From Sphingomonadaceae bacterium (GTDB taxonomy: Bacteria > Pseudomonadota > Alphaproteobacteria > Sphingomonadales > Sphingomonadaceae), in the NCBI GenBank assembly GCA_947451875.1, contig CANGBE010000002.1, positions 1-33,793 on the forward strand: a DNA stretch of 33,793 bases. Direction: 5' to 3'. The notes beneath the pieces were generated by a model. It saw only the letters and a list, made by a program, of their open reading frames with translations. It searched no databases and was not told the DNA's origin. Shown in pieces: positions 1-8,464 of the stretch. Both the position numbers and the translations under genes were made by a program. Positions within the stretch are counted from its first letter, which is position 1; the number at the start of each line of letters is the position of its first letter.

Positions 1-191
1 ACCTTGATCCTGTCACCATTGCGCGCAGCGACGACGCCTTTGATCTCGGGCCCTGAGGGAAGGACTTCGCCCTTCACGATGATGCTTGGATCGGGCGCTG
101 CTGTCTGCTGCGCAGCGAGGCTGCCCGGTACAGACAGGGCGAGAATGGCGATTAACGGAAGAAAACCCGGTTTTGTGAAATTGGCTTGCAT
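1..191 (-). CDS. Exported protein, N-terminal part only (possibly OmpA-family)
   Basis: The gene reads leftwards off the window edge, so only about 63 residues are visible. The ATG at 191 is preceded by a good ribosome site (GGAG about 8 bases upstream), which decides the start over the longer overlapping frame. The N-terminus is a classic Sec signal peptide: a few polar residues with a Lys, then a hydrophobic run ending in SLAAQQ (cleavage near residue 27). The mature part begins with Asp/Pro/Ser residues, then GPEIKGVVAARNGDRIKV. From memory that segment resembles the start of an OmpA-family outer-membrane protein common in sphingomonads, but the OmpA domain itself would lie outside the window. 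It is not obviously related to the pectin genes next door. Confidence 0.6.
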   Translation of the reverse strand, partial: MQANFTKPGFLPLIAILALSVPGSLAAQQTAAPDPSIIVKGEVLPSGPEIKGVVAARNGDRIK

Positions 192-373
192 AAAGCTGCT
201 CCTTCAAACTGCCCCAGCGGGAGGTGCCTTGTCGGACAAACATTTCTGACACATGAACACGGATGGTTTGTCTAGGGGTTGAGCGGTCAGTTAGAGCGCG
301 CCGTGCGATGAACCGTTAATCTGCCAATGCCTCAAACCGGAAATAGCGGTATAGTACCTAAGCCTTTGCGGCC

Positions 374-1366
374 TCAAGCCAGCCCTATGGTGCGCGACCA
401 TGCCCGCCACAGCTCGGGCCAGGACTCGACCGGCTTGCCTAACGTTTTGCGCAGGCCAAAGCCGTGCCCGCCGTTGGCGAAGAGGTGCATCTCGACGGGA
501 ACCTTCTTCGCCCGCAAGGCGGCGTGCAGGCGCAGAGTGTTGTCGACCGGGACGGTATCATCGTCCTCGGCATGGAGCAGAAAGTGCGGCGGCGCGTCGG
601 CGGGAACATTGCGATCGGGTGAGTGGGCGGCCTCCATCTCGGGCGTCGGGTTTGCCCCGAGCAGCAGCGTGCGCGATCCGGCATGGGCTATGGCGGGGTC
701 CATCGAGACCACTGGATAGACCGGCGCGGCACTGTGCGGCTTGGCCGAATGCTGGTCCGCGGCATCGACCGGCTCATAAACCTTCGCCGCAAACCGGGTG
801 GATAGATCGGCGCAGACATGGCCTCCCGCCGAAAAGCCCATCGCGGCAACCCGCTCTGGATCGATGGCATAGTCCTTTGACCGATGCCGGATCAACCGCA
901 TCGCCCGCTGGGCATCGGCGAGCGAAGTATCCGGCCCGCTCGCCCAGCCCTCGCCCGGCAGGCGGTAGAACAGGACAAAGGCGGTAAAGCCCCGCGCGCT
1001 GAGCCAGCGCGCCATTTCGTAGCCTTCCTTGTCGACCACCACCCAGCGAAAGCCGCCGCCCGGCGTGATCATTACCGCTGCGCCGTTGGGCCGGTCCGGC
1101 CGGAACGCCGCCATGCGCGGGCGGGTGATGCCATAGACAGCGCGGTCAGTGATCAGGCTGTCGGTGGAGCGTTCATCCACCTTTTCGGTGAGCGCTTTGG
1201 CTGGCGTGCCGGGAGCGCCCTTGGGCCACAGATCAATCGTCTCGCTGGGCTGGGGCAAGCCCGGCAGCTGGCCCTTCAATGAAACGGGCGGAGGCGTTTG
1301 CGCCCCCGCCCGATCAACGATTATGCTGGCGGCAAGGCCAGCGGCAATAAGAGATCTGCGGTCCAA
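374..1366 (-). CDS. Exported alpha/beta-hydrolase esterase (acetyl/pectin-esterase-like)
   Basis: This is a 330-residue serine esterase of the alpha/beta-hydrolase fold. The N-terminus has an RR followed by a hydrophobic stretch ending in AGA (residues about 3-22), so it is exported, possibly by Tat. The oxyanion-hole segment TPGGGF is at 101-106, the nucleophile elbow GFSAGG has Ser179, the acid is probably Asp269 in EDDDTVPV, and the base is His301 in GGHGF. The start is TTG at 1366; an in-frame stop four codons upstream rules out an earlier start. It begins 12 bases after the TonB receptor stop codon, so the two are likely co-transcribed. With a TonB receptor and a divergent pectate lyase, removal of acetyl (or other) esters from pectin fragments in the periplasm is the best guess. 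The exact ester is unknown. Confidence 0.8.
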   Translation of the reverse strand: MDRRSLIAAGLAASIIVDRAGAQTPPPVSLKGQLPGLPQPSETIDLWPKGAPGTPAKALTEKVDERSTDSLITDRAVYGITRPRMAAFRPDRPNGAAVMITPGGGFRWVVVDKEGYEMARWLSARGFTAFVLFYRLPGEGWASGPDTSLADAQRAMRLIRHRSKDYAIDPERVAAMGFSAGGHVCADLSTRFAAKVYEPVDAADQHSAKPHSAAPVYPVVSMDPAIAHAGSRTLLLGANPTPEMEAAHSPDRNVPADAPPHFLLHAEDDDTVPVDNTLRLHAALRAKKVPVEMHLFANGGHGFGLRKTLGKPVESWPELWRAWSRTIGLA

Positions 1367-1378
1367 AGCCGCGCTCTA

Positions 1379-4327
1379 TCAGAACTTGTAGCGCGCACCG
1401 AACGTCAAGGTACGACCAGTGTGGTAGTACTCGTAGTTGCGCTGCGCGTTGACGTCGTTGAAGTGGTAAATGTAGGTGTCGAGCAGGTTAGTGGCATCGA
1501 GCGTCAGATCGATGCCTTTCATCACCGTATACCGCACAGAGGCGTCAACTGTCTTGATGGGCCCGAAGCCATCGAAAACGTTGCCGTTGTTGCCACTAGT
1601 GCTGTCGTAATACGGCCCGCGATAGGCATAGGACACGCGTGCGCCGAACCGCGAATCTTCATAGTACAGTGTGAAATTGTACTGCGTTTTCGAGGCATTT
1701 ACGAATGGCCCCGTAACCGTCGACGATGATGCGGTAACAATGCCCGTCGAGGTTGCCGCGACTGTCGTTGCGGCCCCCGCCACCGAATAATTGACGTTGG
1801 AATCCGTCAGCGTCAGGTTGGCAATCATGCCAAGGTGGGTGAGCGGCCCCGGCAGGAAGCGGAAGGGCATTTGCAAGCCGAGTTCAAGCCCTTTGATATT
1901 AGAGGACACTGCCGAATTCGTGGTCCGGCTAATGCTCCAGTTGCCGGGATCACCTTTGGTCACGGCATCGACGTAGCCCGGCAGAGTGGTATTGAGCAGG
2001 GCGGTGGATAGTCCGCTTGAGGCGTAAGTCTGGTTGGACAGGGTGCTGGTCAGAATACCCGCTTTGACGTTCTTGCTGAACAGAGCGACTGACAGCAGCG
2101 ACTGTGGCGCGAAATACCATTCGAGCCCAACGTCATAGTTGGAGGCAATCGATGGCAGCAGATTGGGGTTGCCAAAGCTGATCGTCAGGTTGGTCTGGTT
2201 GATCGAAGCGGTGGTAGACAGGTTTGCCAGCGAAGGCCGGGTCATCACACTGGCCGCAGCCAAGCGGAAGATCAGGTTCTGCGCCGGGAAGAAGTTGATA
2301 TTTACCGACGGCAGCCAATTTGAATAGTTCCCGTTAGCCGTGAGTGGCACAGCTGTAACCGGCGCAGGTGTCAGAGTGACTGCAGTCGAGCGCACGTCGG
2401 TCCTGATGTAACGGACACCGGCGTTCAGCGCGTAATCCAGGCCGACAATCTTGCCCCTGGCATCGAACTGCAGATAGAACCCCTTTTCCTTCTCCGTCAC
2501 GTTGCGGTTGTTGCCAGCATCAGTGGTGGCATCGGCAAGGCGGCTGTAGAGGCTGGAGAATGCCGCCGCACTGTCGATATTGGCGACGACAAAACTACTT
2601 GTGGTTCCCGCAGGCTGACCCGCCGCGCCCAGGCTGACCAGCGAGGTGGTGAGCGCTGGATAGGCAGAAAGCGGATAGCCGCTTGCCGCCGATCCCGCGC
2701 AGATGCCGGTCGCACCTGCCGGGCTACCGCCGAATACGGCTGCGCCCAGCTTGGCCGAGCAGGCTGCGGTATCGCGCACCCCGCTGACCGAAATGAAATC
2801 GAACTGGCGGTAGAAGGCACCGCCGCGCATCTTGAAGCCGTCTGCCACGTCCCAATCAAGATCGAACTTTGCCGTGGTAAATTTGTTGACCGTATCGTTC
2901 GGACGGTCCCGGACGTTGGTCAATTGGTAGTTGGCGGGATTGGTCGGATCACTGGCCCCGGTCCCGAATGTCAGCACCGGGGTTTTCATGTTGGTGTAAT
3001 CGTAGGTGTAACCCTGAGAATTGCCGATGCCGGCTGCGGTCAGATTGTCGATGATGATTGTGGTGGCAATCGGCACTGACTCCTCGGCCTTTGACGTGCC
3101 GCCGGAAAGCGTGACCTTTAATTTGTCAGTCAGCTGTTGCTCAAGCTTGCCGCTGATCTGCCAGAACGTATCGCGCTGATCCTGATAGTAATTTTCGTTA
3201 CGATTGAAGGCGTTGTTCAGAGTTGCCGAAACAATATCGTTGTTGGCGTCATAAACAGGATTGACGAGATTGATCGTCTTTTCATTGGTGCGCAACAGCA
3301 CTTCTGTCCATTGTTCCGTACGCACTTCATGATAGCGTGAATACAGGCCGTCGATTTCAAGATGAGTGCGGTCACTCGGCTGCCATTCAAATGCACCGGT
3401 GATCCCCAGTCGCTCACGATCATGGGTGATATTGCCATAGCGCGGAATGCGCGGGTGGAACGCAAGTGTTGCCTTGTCGCAGACCGTGCTGGAGACATAG
3501 TTGCCGGTAGCGTTGCCGGTGAAGCAGTTGGTCGTCACTCCGCCGATCGTCACCGAATTGAACGGTGCCTGTGCCCAGCGAGTGGTGTTGTTACCCAGCT
3601 CCAGCGTTTTGTTCTTCGACCAGGCGACCGAGGCGTTGATGCCAATGGTACCGTCATCACTCTTCCAGTTGAGCGCTCCGGAAAGTTTGGGCGAAGTCTT
3701 CTTGCTGAGGTCGTTGTAGTAACCCTGCGCCGAAACGGCGCCGGTCAGTCCGCTTTGGCCGCCAAGCGGATGGCCGGTGTTCAAATCGACCACTGCCCCC
3801 AACGAACCCTCATCGAGATTGGCTTCTGCTGTCTTGTGTACGACCAGCGACTTGAACATTTCGGTGGCAAACACGTTGAAGTCGAACACGCGCTCGCGGT
3901 TGACGCCGCCGCCGCTGCCTGCGGTATAGCTGGCTGCTTCCGCCTGCATGCCGTTGACCCGAACCGTGGTGAACTGGCCTGAAAGGCCCCGCACGGTGAT
4001 CTGCTTGCCTTCACCGCCATCGCGCGAAATCGCGATGCCGGGAATACGCTGCATTGATTCGGCCAGGTTGTTGTCAGGGAACTTGGCGATGTCTTCGGCT
4101 ACGATCGCGTCAACTGCGCCGATCGATTCCTTTTTCAGATTGAGCGCCGCCTCAAGGCTCTTGCGAAAGCCGGTTACCACAATGACGTCGCTATCAGCCG
4201 CGTCGCCTGCCGCAGCCGGGGCGGCGGCGGGCGCTTGCTGGGCGAAGGCCTCTGATGGCAGTACAATCGCTGTTCCAACTGCAAGCGCAAGCTTCAGGAC
4301 GGAAAAACGCGAAGAATTGTTGCTCAT
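1379..4327 (-). CDS. TonB-dependent outer-membrane receptor (oligosaccharide type)
   Basis: This is a full-length 982-residue outer-membrane receptor. A signal peptide (about 1-29, ending AFAQQ) is followed by an Ala/Pro linker and a TonB-box-like segment DVIVVTGF (about 48-55). The plug domain includes AEDIAKFPDNNLAESMQRIPG and ITVRGLSGQFTTVRVNG. The barrel ends in the usual aromatic residue (GARYKF). The long plug start and RIPGIAISRDGGEG wording are those of the Xanthomonas/Caulobacter-type receptors that import plant oligosaccharides. The ATG at 4327 has GGAG just upstream. It is divergent from pectate lyase and shares a regulatory gap holding the LacI-type operator, so uptake of oligogalacturonides is the likely role. 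The substrate is inferred from context, not from the sequence. Confidence 0.93.
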   Translation of the reverse strand: MSNNSSRFSVLKLALAVGTAIVLPSEAFAQQAPAAAPAAAGDAADSDVIVVTGFRKSLEAALNLKKESIGAVDAIVAEDIAKFPDNNLAESMQRIPGIAISRDGGEGKQITVRGLSGQFTTVRVNGMQAEAASYTAGSGGGVNRERVFDFNVFATEMFKSLVVHKTAEANLDEGSLGAVVDLNTGHPLGGQSGLTGAVSAQGYYNDLSKKTSPKLSGALNWKSDDGTIGINASVAWSKNKTLELGNNTTRWAQAPFNSVTIGGVTTNCFTGNATGNYVSSTVCDKATLAFHPRIPRYGNITHDRERLGITGAFEWQPSDRTHLEIDGLYSRYHEVRTEQWTEVLLRTNEKTINLVNPVYDANNDIVSATLNNAFNRNENYYQDQRDTFWQISGKLEQQLTDKLKVTLSGGTSKAEESVPIATTIIIDNLTAAGIGNSQGYTYDYTNMKTPVLTFGTGASDPTNPANYQLTNVRDRPNDTVNKFTTAKFDLDWDVADGFKMRGGAFYRQFDFISVSGVRDTAACSAKLGAAVFGGSPAGATGICAGSAASGYPLSAYPALTTSLVSLGAAGQPAGTTSSFVVANIDSAAAFSSLYSRLADATTDAGNNRNVTEKEKGFYLQFDARGKIVGLDYALNAGVRYIRTDVRSTAVTLTPAPVTAVPLTANGNYSNWLPSVNINFFPAQNLIFRLAAASVMTRPSLANLSTTASINQTNLTISFGNPNLLPSIASNYDVGLEWYFAPQSLLSVALFSKNVKAGILTSTLSNQTYASSGLSTALLNTTLPGYVDAVTKGDPGNWSISRTTNSAVSSNIKGLELGLQMPFRFLPGPLTHLGMIANLTLTDSNVNYSVAGAATTVAATSTGIVTASSSTVTGPFVNASKTQYNFTLYYEDSRFGARVSYAYRGPYYDSTSGNNGNVFDGFGPIKTVDASVRYTVMKGIDLTLDATNLLDTYIYHFNDVNAQRNYEYYHTGRTLTFGARYKF

Positions 4328-4363
4328 GATTCACTCCCTTCGTCCGCCGTTTGGCGGTATCTT

Positions 4364-4377
4364 TGACATCGGTGTCA
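4364..4377. promoter_or_regulatory. Divergent fifth copy of the LacI-type operator, overlapping a TTGACA
   Basis: TGACATCGGTGTCA is a 14-base inverted repeat with one mismatch. It resembles the TGACACCGGT half of the four better sites in this window. On the minus strand it overlaps a perfect TTGACA (4378-4373) in front of the TonB receptor, so it could be a second, more symmetric operator over the -35 of that promoter. No convincing -10 was found at the expected spacing. Confidence 0.45.
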
Positions 4378-4488
4378 ACGAAGGTTGAAATCTGTGCGGC
4401 AAAATCGCCCCACATTCGTTTCCAGGCCTTCCCAACACTTCCTGTATCGAGCGGTTGAGCTGTTACGTCTCTTGCCGCCAACCGGCAT

Positions 4489-4502
4489 GGTAACCGGTGT
4501 CA
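4489..4502. promoter_or_regulatory. LacI-family operator between TonB receptor and pectate lyase
   Basis: GGTAACCGGTGTCA, i.e. TGACACCGGTTACC on the other strand. It is identical over 14 bases to the site at 9895-9908 and differs by one base from those at 11013 and 12577. It is a CG-centred imperfect palindrome, as usual for LacI-family operators. It lies 68 bases before the pectate lyase ATG and 161 bases before the receptor ATG, so it can serve both divergent genes. Confidence 0.75.
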
Positions 4503-4570
4503 TTTTTTAGTTGCCGCATTTGATCGATGCTGTCAAGGTTCTGTTGGGAAGTGGATTGCGGAGAGTGACG

Positions 4571-6004
4571 ATGAATAAGAAAGTGTTGCTAATCGGTCTC
4601 GCTTTGACTGCGATCTGTGCCGTGATGGCTGTGCCGGCAGCGGCCCAATCGCCCGCCAAAGCCCCCGCTCCCGCACTGGCTCCGAACGGAGGATTTGGGC
4701 AAGGCGGCGGCACCACTGCGGAATTCGCCCACCCTGCCGATCCTACCAAGGGCGGCGCTGGCGGGCGGATCATCCGCGTGATCACGCTGGCCAAGGACGG
4801 CCCGGGCTCGCTGAAAGAAGCCATCGACGCCAAGGGCCCGCGCATTGTCGTGTTCGAAGTGGCGGGCAATATCGATCTTGGCCGCGATACCCTGACGATC
4901 AAGGAACCCTACGTCACTATCGCCGGACAGACCGCGCCATCGCCTGGCGTCACGATCATTCGCGGCGGCATCGATGTGAAGGGCCACGATGTCGTCCTCA
5001 GCAACATCCGGGTGATGGTCGGTGCTGATAATCAGCCACATTTTTCCGGCTGGGAGTCAGACGCTTTCTCTACCGTTGGTGCCTACAATGTCGTGGTCGA
5101 GCACTGCAGCTTCCTGTGGGCCCTCGATGAAAACATGTCGGCTTCGGGTCCGCGCTTTGTAGGCAAGAACCTTGCCGAATGGCGTGCCAATACCACCCAC
5201 AATGTGGTGTTCCGCAATAATCTTGCTGCCGAGGGCCTTGCCTTTGCCAGCCACCCCAAGGGCGAACATTCCAAAGGCAGCCTGATCCACGACAACGCCA
5301 CCGGCATCGTCTTTTACCGCAATATCTTCGCCCACAACGTCGAGCGATCACCGCTGCTCAAGGGTGGAGTGCAGGCGCTGATGATCAACAACCTGATCTA
5401 CAACCCCGGCCACCGCGCGGTGCATTACAACCTGATGAATCTCGAATGGACGGGCCATGCTTACGTCGCGGGTGAGCTCACCGCGCTGGGCAATGTCCTG
5501 CGCGGCGGCAACAATACCGATCCGGGCCTGCCGTTCCTGACGCTGGGCGGTGACGGTGATCTCAAGTATTTCCTGAAAGACAACCGCGCGGTCGACCGCT
5601 TCGGCAAGCCGCTGCCAATGCTCGGCCGCTATGGTGAAACGGCGGCGAAGTTCCTGCCCGCCAAGGCTCCGCTCACCAGCGTGGCGGGCTATGCAGTGCT
5701 GCCATCCGGCGCAGTCGAAACTTCGGTCCTGCAGACCTCTGGCGCCCGCCCCTGGGATCGCGCGCCCGACGATATCCGCGTGCTGTTCTTCGTCGCCGAA
5801 GGCCGGGGCGAAATCATCGATGACGAACATCAGGTCGGCAATGGTTATCCGCAGACCAAAGAGGCCCACGCGCCATTCATCGAGGCGGACTGGGATCTGG
5901 CGACGATGACTCCGAAGTCAGGGCTCTATCCGGGGCAAAAGGCAGGCGCGCAGGAAAAGCTCAGCCCGCGCGATGCGGCGATGCGGATGGGCGGGGTGCG
6001 CTAA
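4571..6004 (+). CDS. Secreted pectate lyase-like protein (PL1-type beta-helix)
   Basis: The product is predicted to cleave polygalacturonate by beta-elimination to unsaturated oligogalacturonides. With the ATG at 4571 (GGAG-type site just upstream; the open frame continues back to a TTG at 4511 but lacks a signal there) it has 477 residues. The signal peptide is residues 1-25 (ending PAAAQ). The family pattern is GSLKEAI (79-85), VVFEVAGNIDL (93-103) and TIAGQTAPSPGVTI (116-129), followed by repeated NVV/HNVVF/NNL rungs of a right-handed beta-helix. VEHCSF (about 176-181) and Asp186/Glu187 correspond to the calcium-site region, where classic PL1 enzymes have DHCSF. The gene ends with a 4-base convergent overlap with the carboxylesterase gene. 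The PL1 subfamily was not determined; a PL1-like fold on another polyuronide remains possible. Confidence 0.85.
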   Translation: MNKKVLLIGLALTAICAVMAVPAAAQSPAKAPAPALAPNGGFGQGGGTTAEFAHPADPTKGGAGGRIIRVITLAKDGPGSLKEAIDAKGPRIVVFEVAGNIDLGRDTLTIKEPYVTIAGQTAPSPGVTIIRGGIDVKGHDVVLSNIRVMVGADNQPHFSGWESDAFSTVGAYNVVVEHCSFLWALDENMSASGPRFVGKNLAEWRANTTHNVVFRNNLAAEGLAFASHPKGEHSKGSLIHDNATGIVFYRNIFAHNVERSPLLKGGVQALMINNLIYNPGHRAVHYNLMNLEWTGHAYVAGELTALGNVLRGGNNTDPGLPFLTLGGDGDLKYFLKDNRAVDRFGKPLPMLGRYGETAAKFLPAKAPLTSVAGYAVLPSGAVETSVLQTSGARPWDRAPDDIRVLFFVAEGRGEIIDDEHQVGNGYPQTKEAHAPFIEADWDLATMTPKSGLYPGQKAGAQEKLSPRDAAMRMGGVR

Positions 6005-7458
6005 GTTCCCGGCTGGACATAGGGCACGCGGGCAAACAGTTCGCGTTCCCACTGGCGCGGGTTGGCGACCACGCGGCTCTCGCGATCGAACACCATCGTC
6101 TGGCGCTTGCCCAGATCATAGGCGGGCCAGCCGGGGTTGCCGGTGCGGGCGAAGCGGACGAAGGCGTCCATCACCGAGCGGCTCATCGCGGCGCGGGCCG
6201 GGGTCATGTCGAGAGCGGTGCCGAAGGACAGGCCGATATCATCGGTGTGCTTGGCCTGCTCGAAATCGAGCTGGTAGACGAAAGCCGGAACGCCAGCCCG
6301 GGCGCGCGCCTCGGCCTCTTCCACTTGGCCGCGCCAACTGCGCGCGGCGGTAACGATGCGGTGGAACTGCTCGGCGGGATCGGCCTTGGGATAGCGTGCG
6401 CGGAATTGCTCCACCACCCAGTCGGCCTTGATATCGATCCGCATTTCAGGCGCGACGCGGGAGGAGAGGTTAGTCCAGTCGATGGCTTTCAGCTGGCGGC
6501 TTTCAGGGCGATAGAACTCCCGCGTTTCCATCACGCAGTTGCCCATCATCATCGGGATCGCATTGCCCAGCGGCGCGGCGGTGGGCCAGAAGGGGTGGCG
6601 CGTCAGGTGCTTCATATCGAGCACCGGCCCCATATAGACCCCGCCGCCGAGGATCGGGTCGGTCGCGGAAAGCGCGGCGATCAGCTGCTCGACCGGCGCG
6701 GTGGCGGGATCGATGCCTGTGCCCAGCTTATCGAGGAAAGCCCGCGCGCGGCGGGTGGCGTTGAGCGGGCCGCTCGCCGTCACCTGCTGGCCGCTCATGG
6801 TGATCGCCTTGTGGAACAGCCCCTTGGCCTCGGGCATGGCCATCAGCGTCGCAATCTTCGCCCCGCCGCCGGACTGGCCGAACAGGGTGACGTTGTGCGG
6901 ATCGCCGCCGAAGCTGGCGATGTTGCGCTGGACCCACTGGAGGGCGCAGATCAGGTCAAGCTGGCCTGCGTTGCCGCTGTCCGGAAAGCGCGGATCGAGC
7001 TGTGCGAGGTAAAGGTAGCCGAGCGCGTTCAGCCGGTGGTTGACGGTGACCACCACGACATCGCCATGTGCTGCGAGCCTCGCCCCATCGTTGATCGGAT
7101 CGGTCACCGAACCGGATGAATAGGCGCCGCCGTGGATGTAGAGCATCACCGGGCGCGGTCGGACCGCCTTTCCCGTTGGCGCCCACAGATTGAGGAACAG
7201 ACAGTCCTCGCTCTGCGGCTGATAGGCCTTGCCGGGCTGCGGGCAGACCGGGGCGAAAGCGTTAAAGCGGTCAATATCGACCATCCCCCACGGCGCGGCT
7301 TCGGGCTTTTTGAAGCGTTCGGCGCGGCCATAGCGGATGCCGAGAAGCGCCTTCACCGGCTGCGATGTTCCGGTAGCTTTGGCAAAGGCAGGCGCAGCAG
7401 CCACAGCCAACCCGCCGCCGATCATCGCCCGGCGGCTGAAGCCCTCAGCGCCGGACAT
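6001..7458 (-). CDS. Exported type-B carboxylesterase
   Basis: This is a 485-residue carboxylesterase/lipase type-B family protein. The N-terminus SRRAMIGGG plus a hydrophobic stretch ending AFA (8-26) is a Tat-like signal. Catalytic features are HGGAY (109-113, oxyanion hole), GQSGGG with Ser196, a Glu near METREF and a His in HTDDIG followed by FGTALD. The start is placed at the ATG at 7458. The frame is open further upstream to about 7659, but that stretch lacks family similarity, lies inside the kinase gene and would bury the signal peptide. The gene overlaps the KDG-kinase 3' end by 14 bases, so it is the last cistron of the minus-strand uronate operon. In that company it probably removes a methyl, acetyl or feruloyl ester from pectin fragments. 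The substrate is unproven. Confidence 0.85.
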   Translation of the reverse strand: MSGAEGFSRRAMIGGGLAVAAAPAFAKATGTSQPVKALLGIRYGRAERFKKPEAAPWGMVDIDRFNAFAPVCPQPGKAYQPQSEDCLFLNLWAPTGKAVRPRPVMLYIHGGAYSSGSVTDPINDGARLAAHGDVVVVTVNHRLNALGYLYLAQLDPRFPDSGNAGQLDLICALQWVQRNIASFGGDPHNVTLFGQSGGGAKIATLMAMPEAKGLFHKAITMSGQQVTASGPLNATRRARAFLDKLGTGIDPATAPVEQLIAALSATDPILGGGVYMGPVLDMKHLTRHPFWPTAAPLGNAIPMMMGNCVMETREFYRPESRQLKAIDWTNLSSRVAPEMRIDIKADWVVEQFRARYPKADPAEQFHRIVTAARSWRGQVEEAEARARAGVPAFVYQLDFEQAKHTDDIGLSFGTALDMTPARAAMSRSVMDAFVRFARTGNPGWPAYDLGKRQTMVFDRESRVVANPRQWERELFARVPYVQPGT

Positions 7459-8455
7459 CGCCCGCGCCTGCGGAAAAGCCGGCAAGGTCCGCTGCGCCCA
7501 GCAGGCACATATCGCCGGGGATGGTATGTTTGAGCGCGGTGAGCGCGAGGCCGCTCTCCGCCATGGCCCGAACGTCACCGTCCAGCAGCCACTGGTGCAG
7601 CACACCAGCGGCAAAGGCATCGCCGGTGCCGATCCGCTCGACAATGCCGGTGACATCAATCTCCTCGGTCTGGTGCGCGCGGTTGCGCGAATCGACGCGG
7701 GCGGAAATTCGGTGGTGGTCGCTGGTGACGAGGTGGCGGGCGGTCGAGGCGATCAGTTGCAGCTTGGGGAAGGCGGCAAAGGCCGCGTCCGAAGCCTCGC
7801 GCCGACGGTCTTCGCCATCGCCGGAGAAGGCCTTGCCAAGCAGAAGCGAAATGTCGCGGTGGTTGCCGATCAGGATCGTCGCGTCGGCGACAAGTTCGTT
7901 CAGCACTTCGCCTGGGTTCGAATCCCACGCCGACCACAACTGCCCGCGGTAATTGCCATCGAAGCAGATCGGCACGCCTGCCGCCACGGCAGCGGCATTG
8001 GCGGCGCGGGCCAGCGCAACGCCGTTTGGCCCCAGCGCGGGCGTGATGCCGCCGGTGTGCAGCAGCGCCGCTCCTGCCAGAGCTCCGGCAAAGTCGATTC
8101 CAGCAGGATCAGCCTCGGCAAAGGCGCTGCCGGCCCGGTCATAGGTGATGGCGGAAGGGCGCGGGCCCGATCCGGCCTCCATGAAGTAGATTCCCATCCG
8201 TCCCGCCGCGCGGGAGAGGTAGCGTGTGTCCACCCCGGCACCGCGTAGGGCGCTCAGCGCCTTGCGGCCCAGCGCATTGCCCGACACCAACCCGGCAAAG
8301 CGCACATCATGCCCAAGCGAGGCCAGCCCTGCGGCGACGTTCGCTTCCGCCCCGCCCACAAACATGCCGAGGCTGTCTGCCTGCGCCATCAGTTGCGATC
8401 CCGGCGGTGTCAGCCGGAGGAGGAGTTCGCCGAAGCAGGTGACGGTTTTGGTCAT
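7445..8455 (-). CDS. kdgK: 2-keto-3-deoxygluconate kinase (PfkB family)
   Basis: This enzyme phosphorylates KDG to 2-keto-3-deoxy-6-phosphogluconate using ATP, in the cytoplasm. It has 336 residues, the usual length. It opens with CFGELLLRLTPPG, has the substrate-binding FVGGAEANVAAGLASLG (about 32-48) and ends with the PfkB signature IGTGDAFAAGV, whose catalytic base is Asp279. The ATG at 8455 is nine bases after the SDR stop codon. It is third in the order RpiB-fold isomerase, reductase, kinase, esterase. KDG is the meeting point of the unsaturated-uronate branch (this operon) and the altronate branch (11043-12542). KDPG aldolase is not in the window. Confidence 0.9.
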   Translation of the reverse strand: MTKTVTCFGELLLRLTPPGSQLMAQADSLGMFVGGAEANVAAGLASLGHDVRFAGLVSGNALGRKALSALRGAGVDTRYLSRAAGRMGIYFMEAGSGPRPSAITYDRAGSAFAEADPAGIDFAGALAGAALLHTGGITPALGPNGVALARAANAAAVAAGVPICFDGNYRGQLWSAWDSNPGEVLNELVADATILIGNHRDISLLLGKAFSGDGEDRRREASDAAFAAFPKLQLIASTARHLVTSDHHRISARVDSRNRAHQTEEIDVTGIVERIGTGDAFAAGVLHQWLLDGDVRAMAESGLALTALKHTIPGDMCLLGAADLAGFSAGAGDVRR

Positions 8456-8464
8456 GCCAATTAC

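Noticed and set aside
13..252. Open frame of 79 codons on the minus strand at the left edge
   Set aside because: It lies in another frame over the partial exported protein, has no ribosome site and no recognisable composition; the ATG at 191 with its ribosome site and signal peptide is better.
192..373. Gap between the left-edge gene and the first esterase as a regulatory or RNA locus
   Set aside because: No operator of the three types, no clear promoter pair and no stable hairpin found by eye.
3362..3982. 206-codon plus-strand open frame inside the TonB receptor
   Set aside because: Antisense shadow of a clearly real 982-residue gene; no domain features.
6247..7119. 290-codon plus-strand open frame inside the carboxylesterase
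   Set aside because: His/Arg/Ala-rich antisense product typical of high-GC shadows; no motif.
7459..7659. 67-codon N-terminal extension of the carboxylesterase
   Set aside because: Would precede the Tat-like leader and lies entirely within the kinase coding region.
7337..8248. 303-codon plus-strand open frame across carboxylesterase and kdgK
   Set aside because: Runs antisense over two real genes and lacks a start signal or family features.
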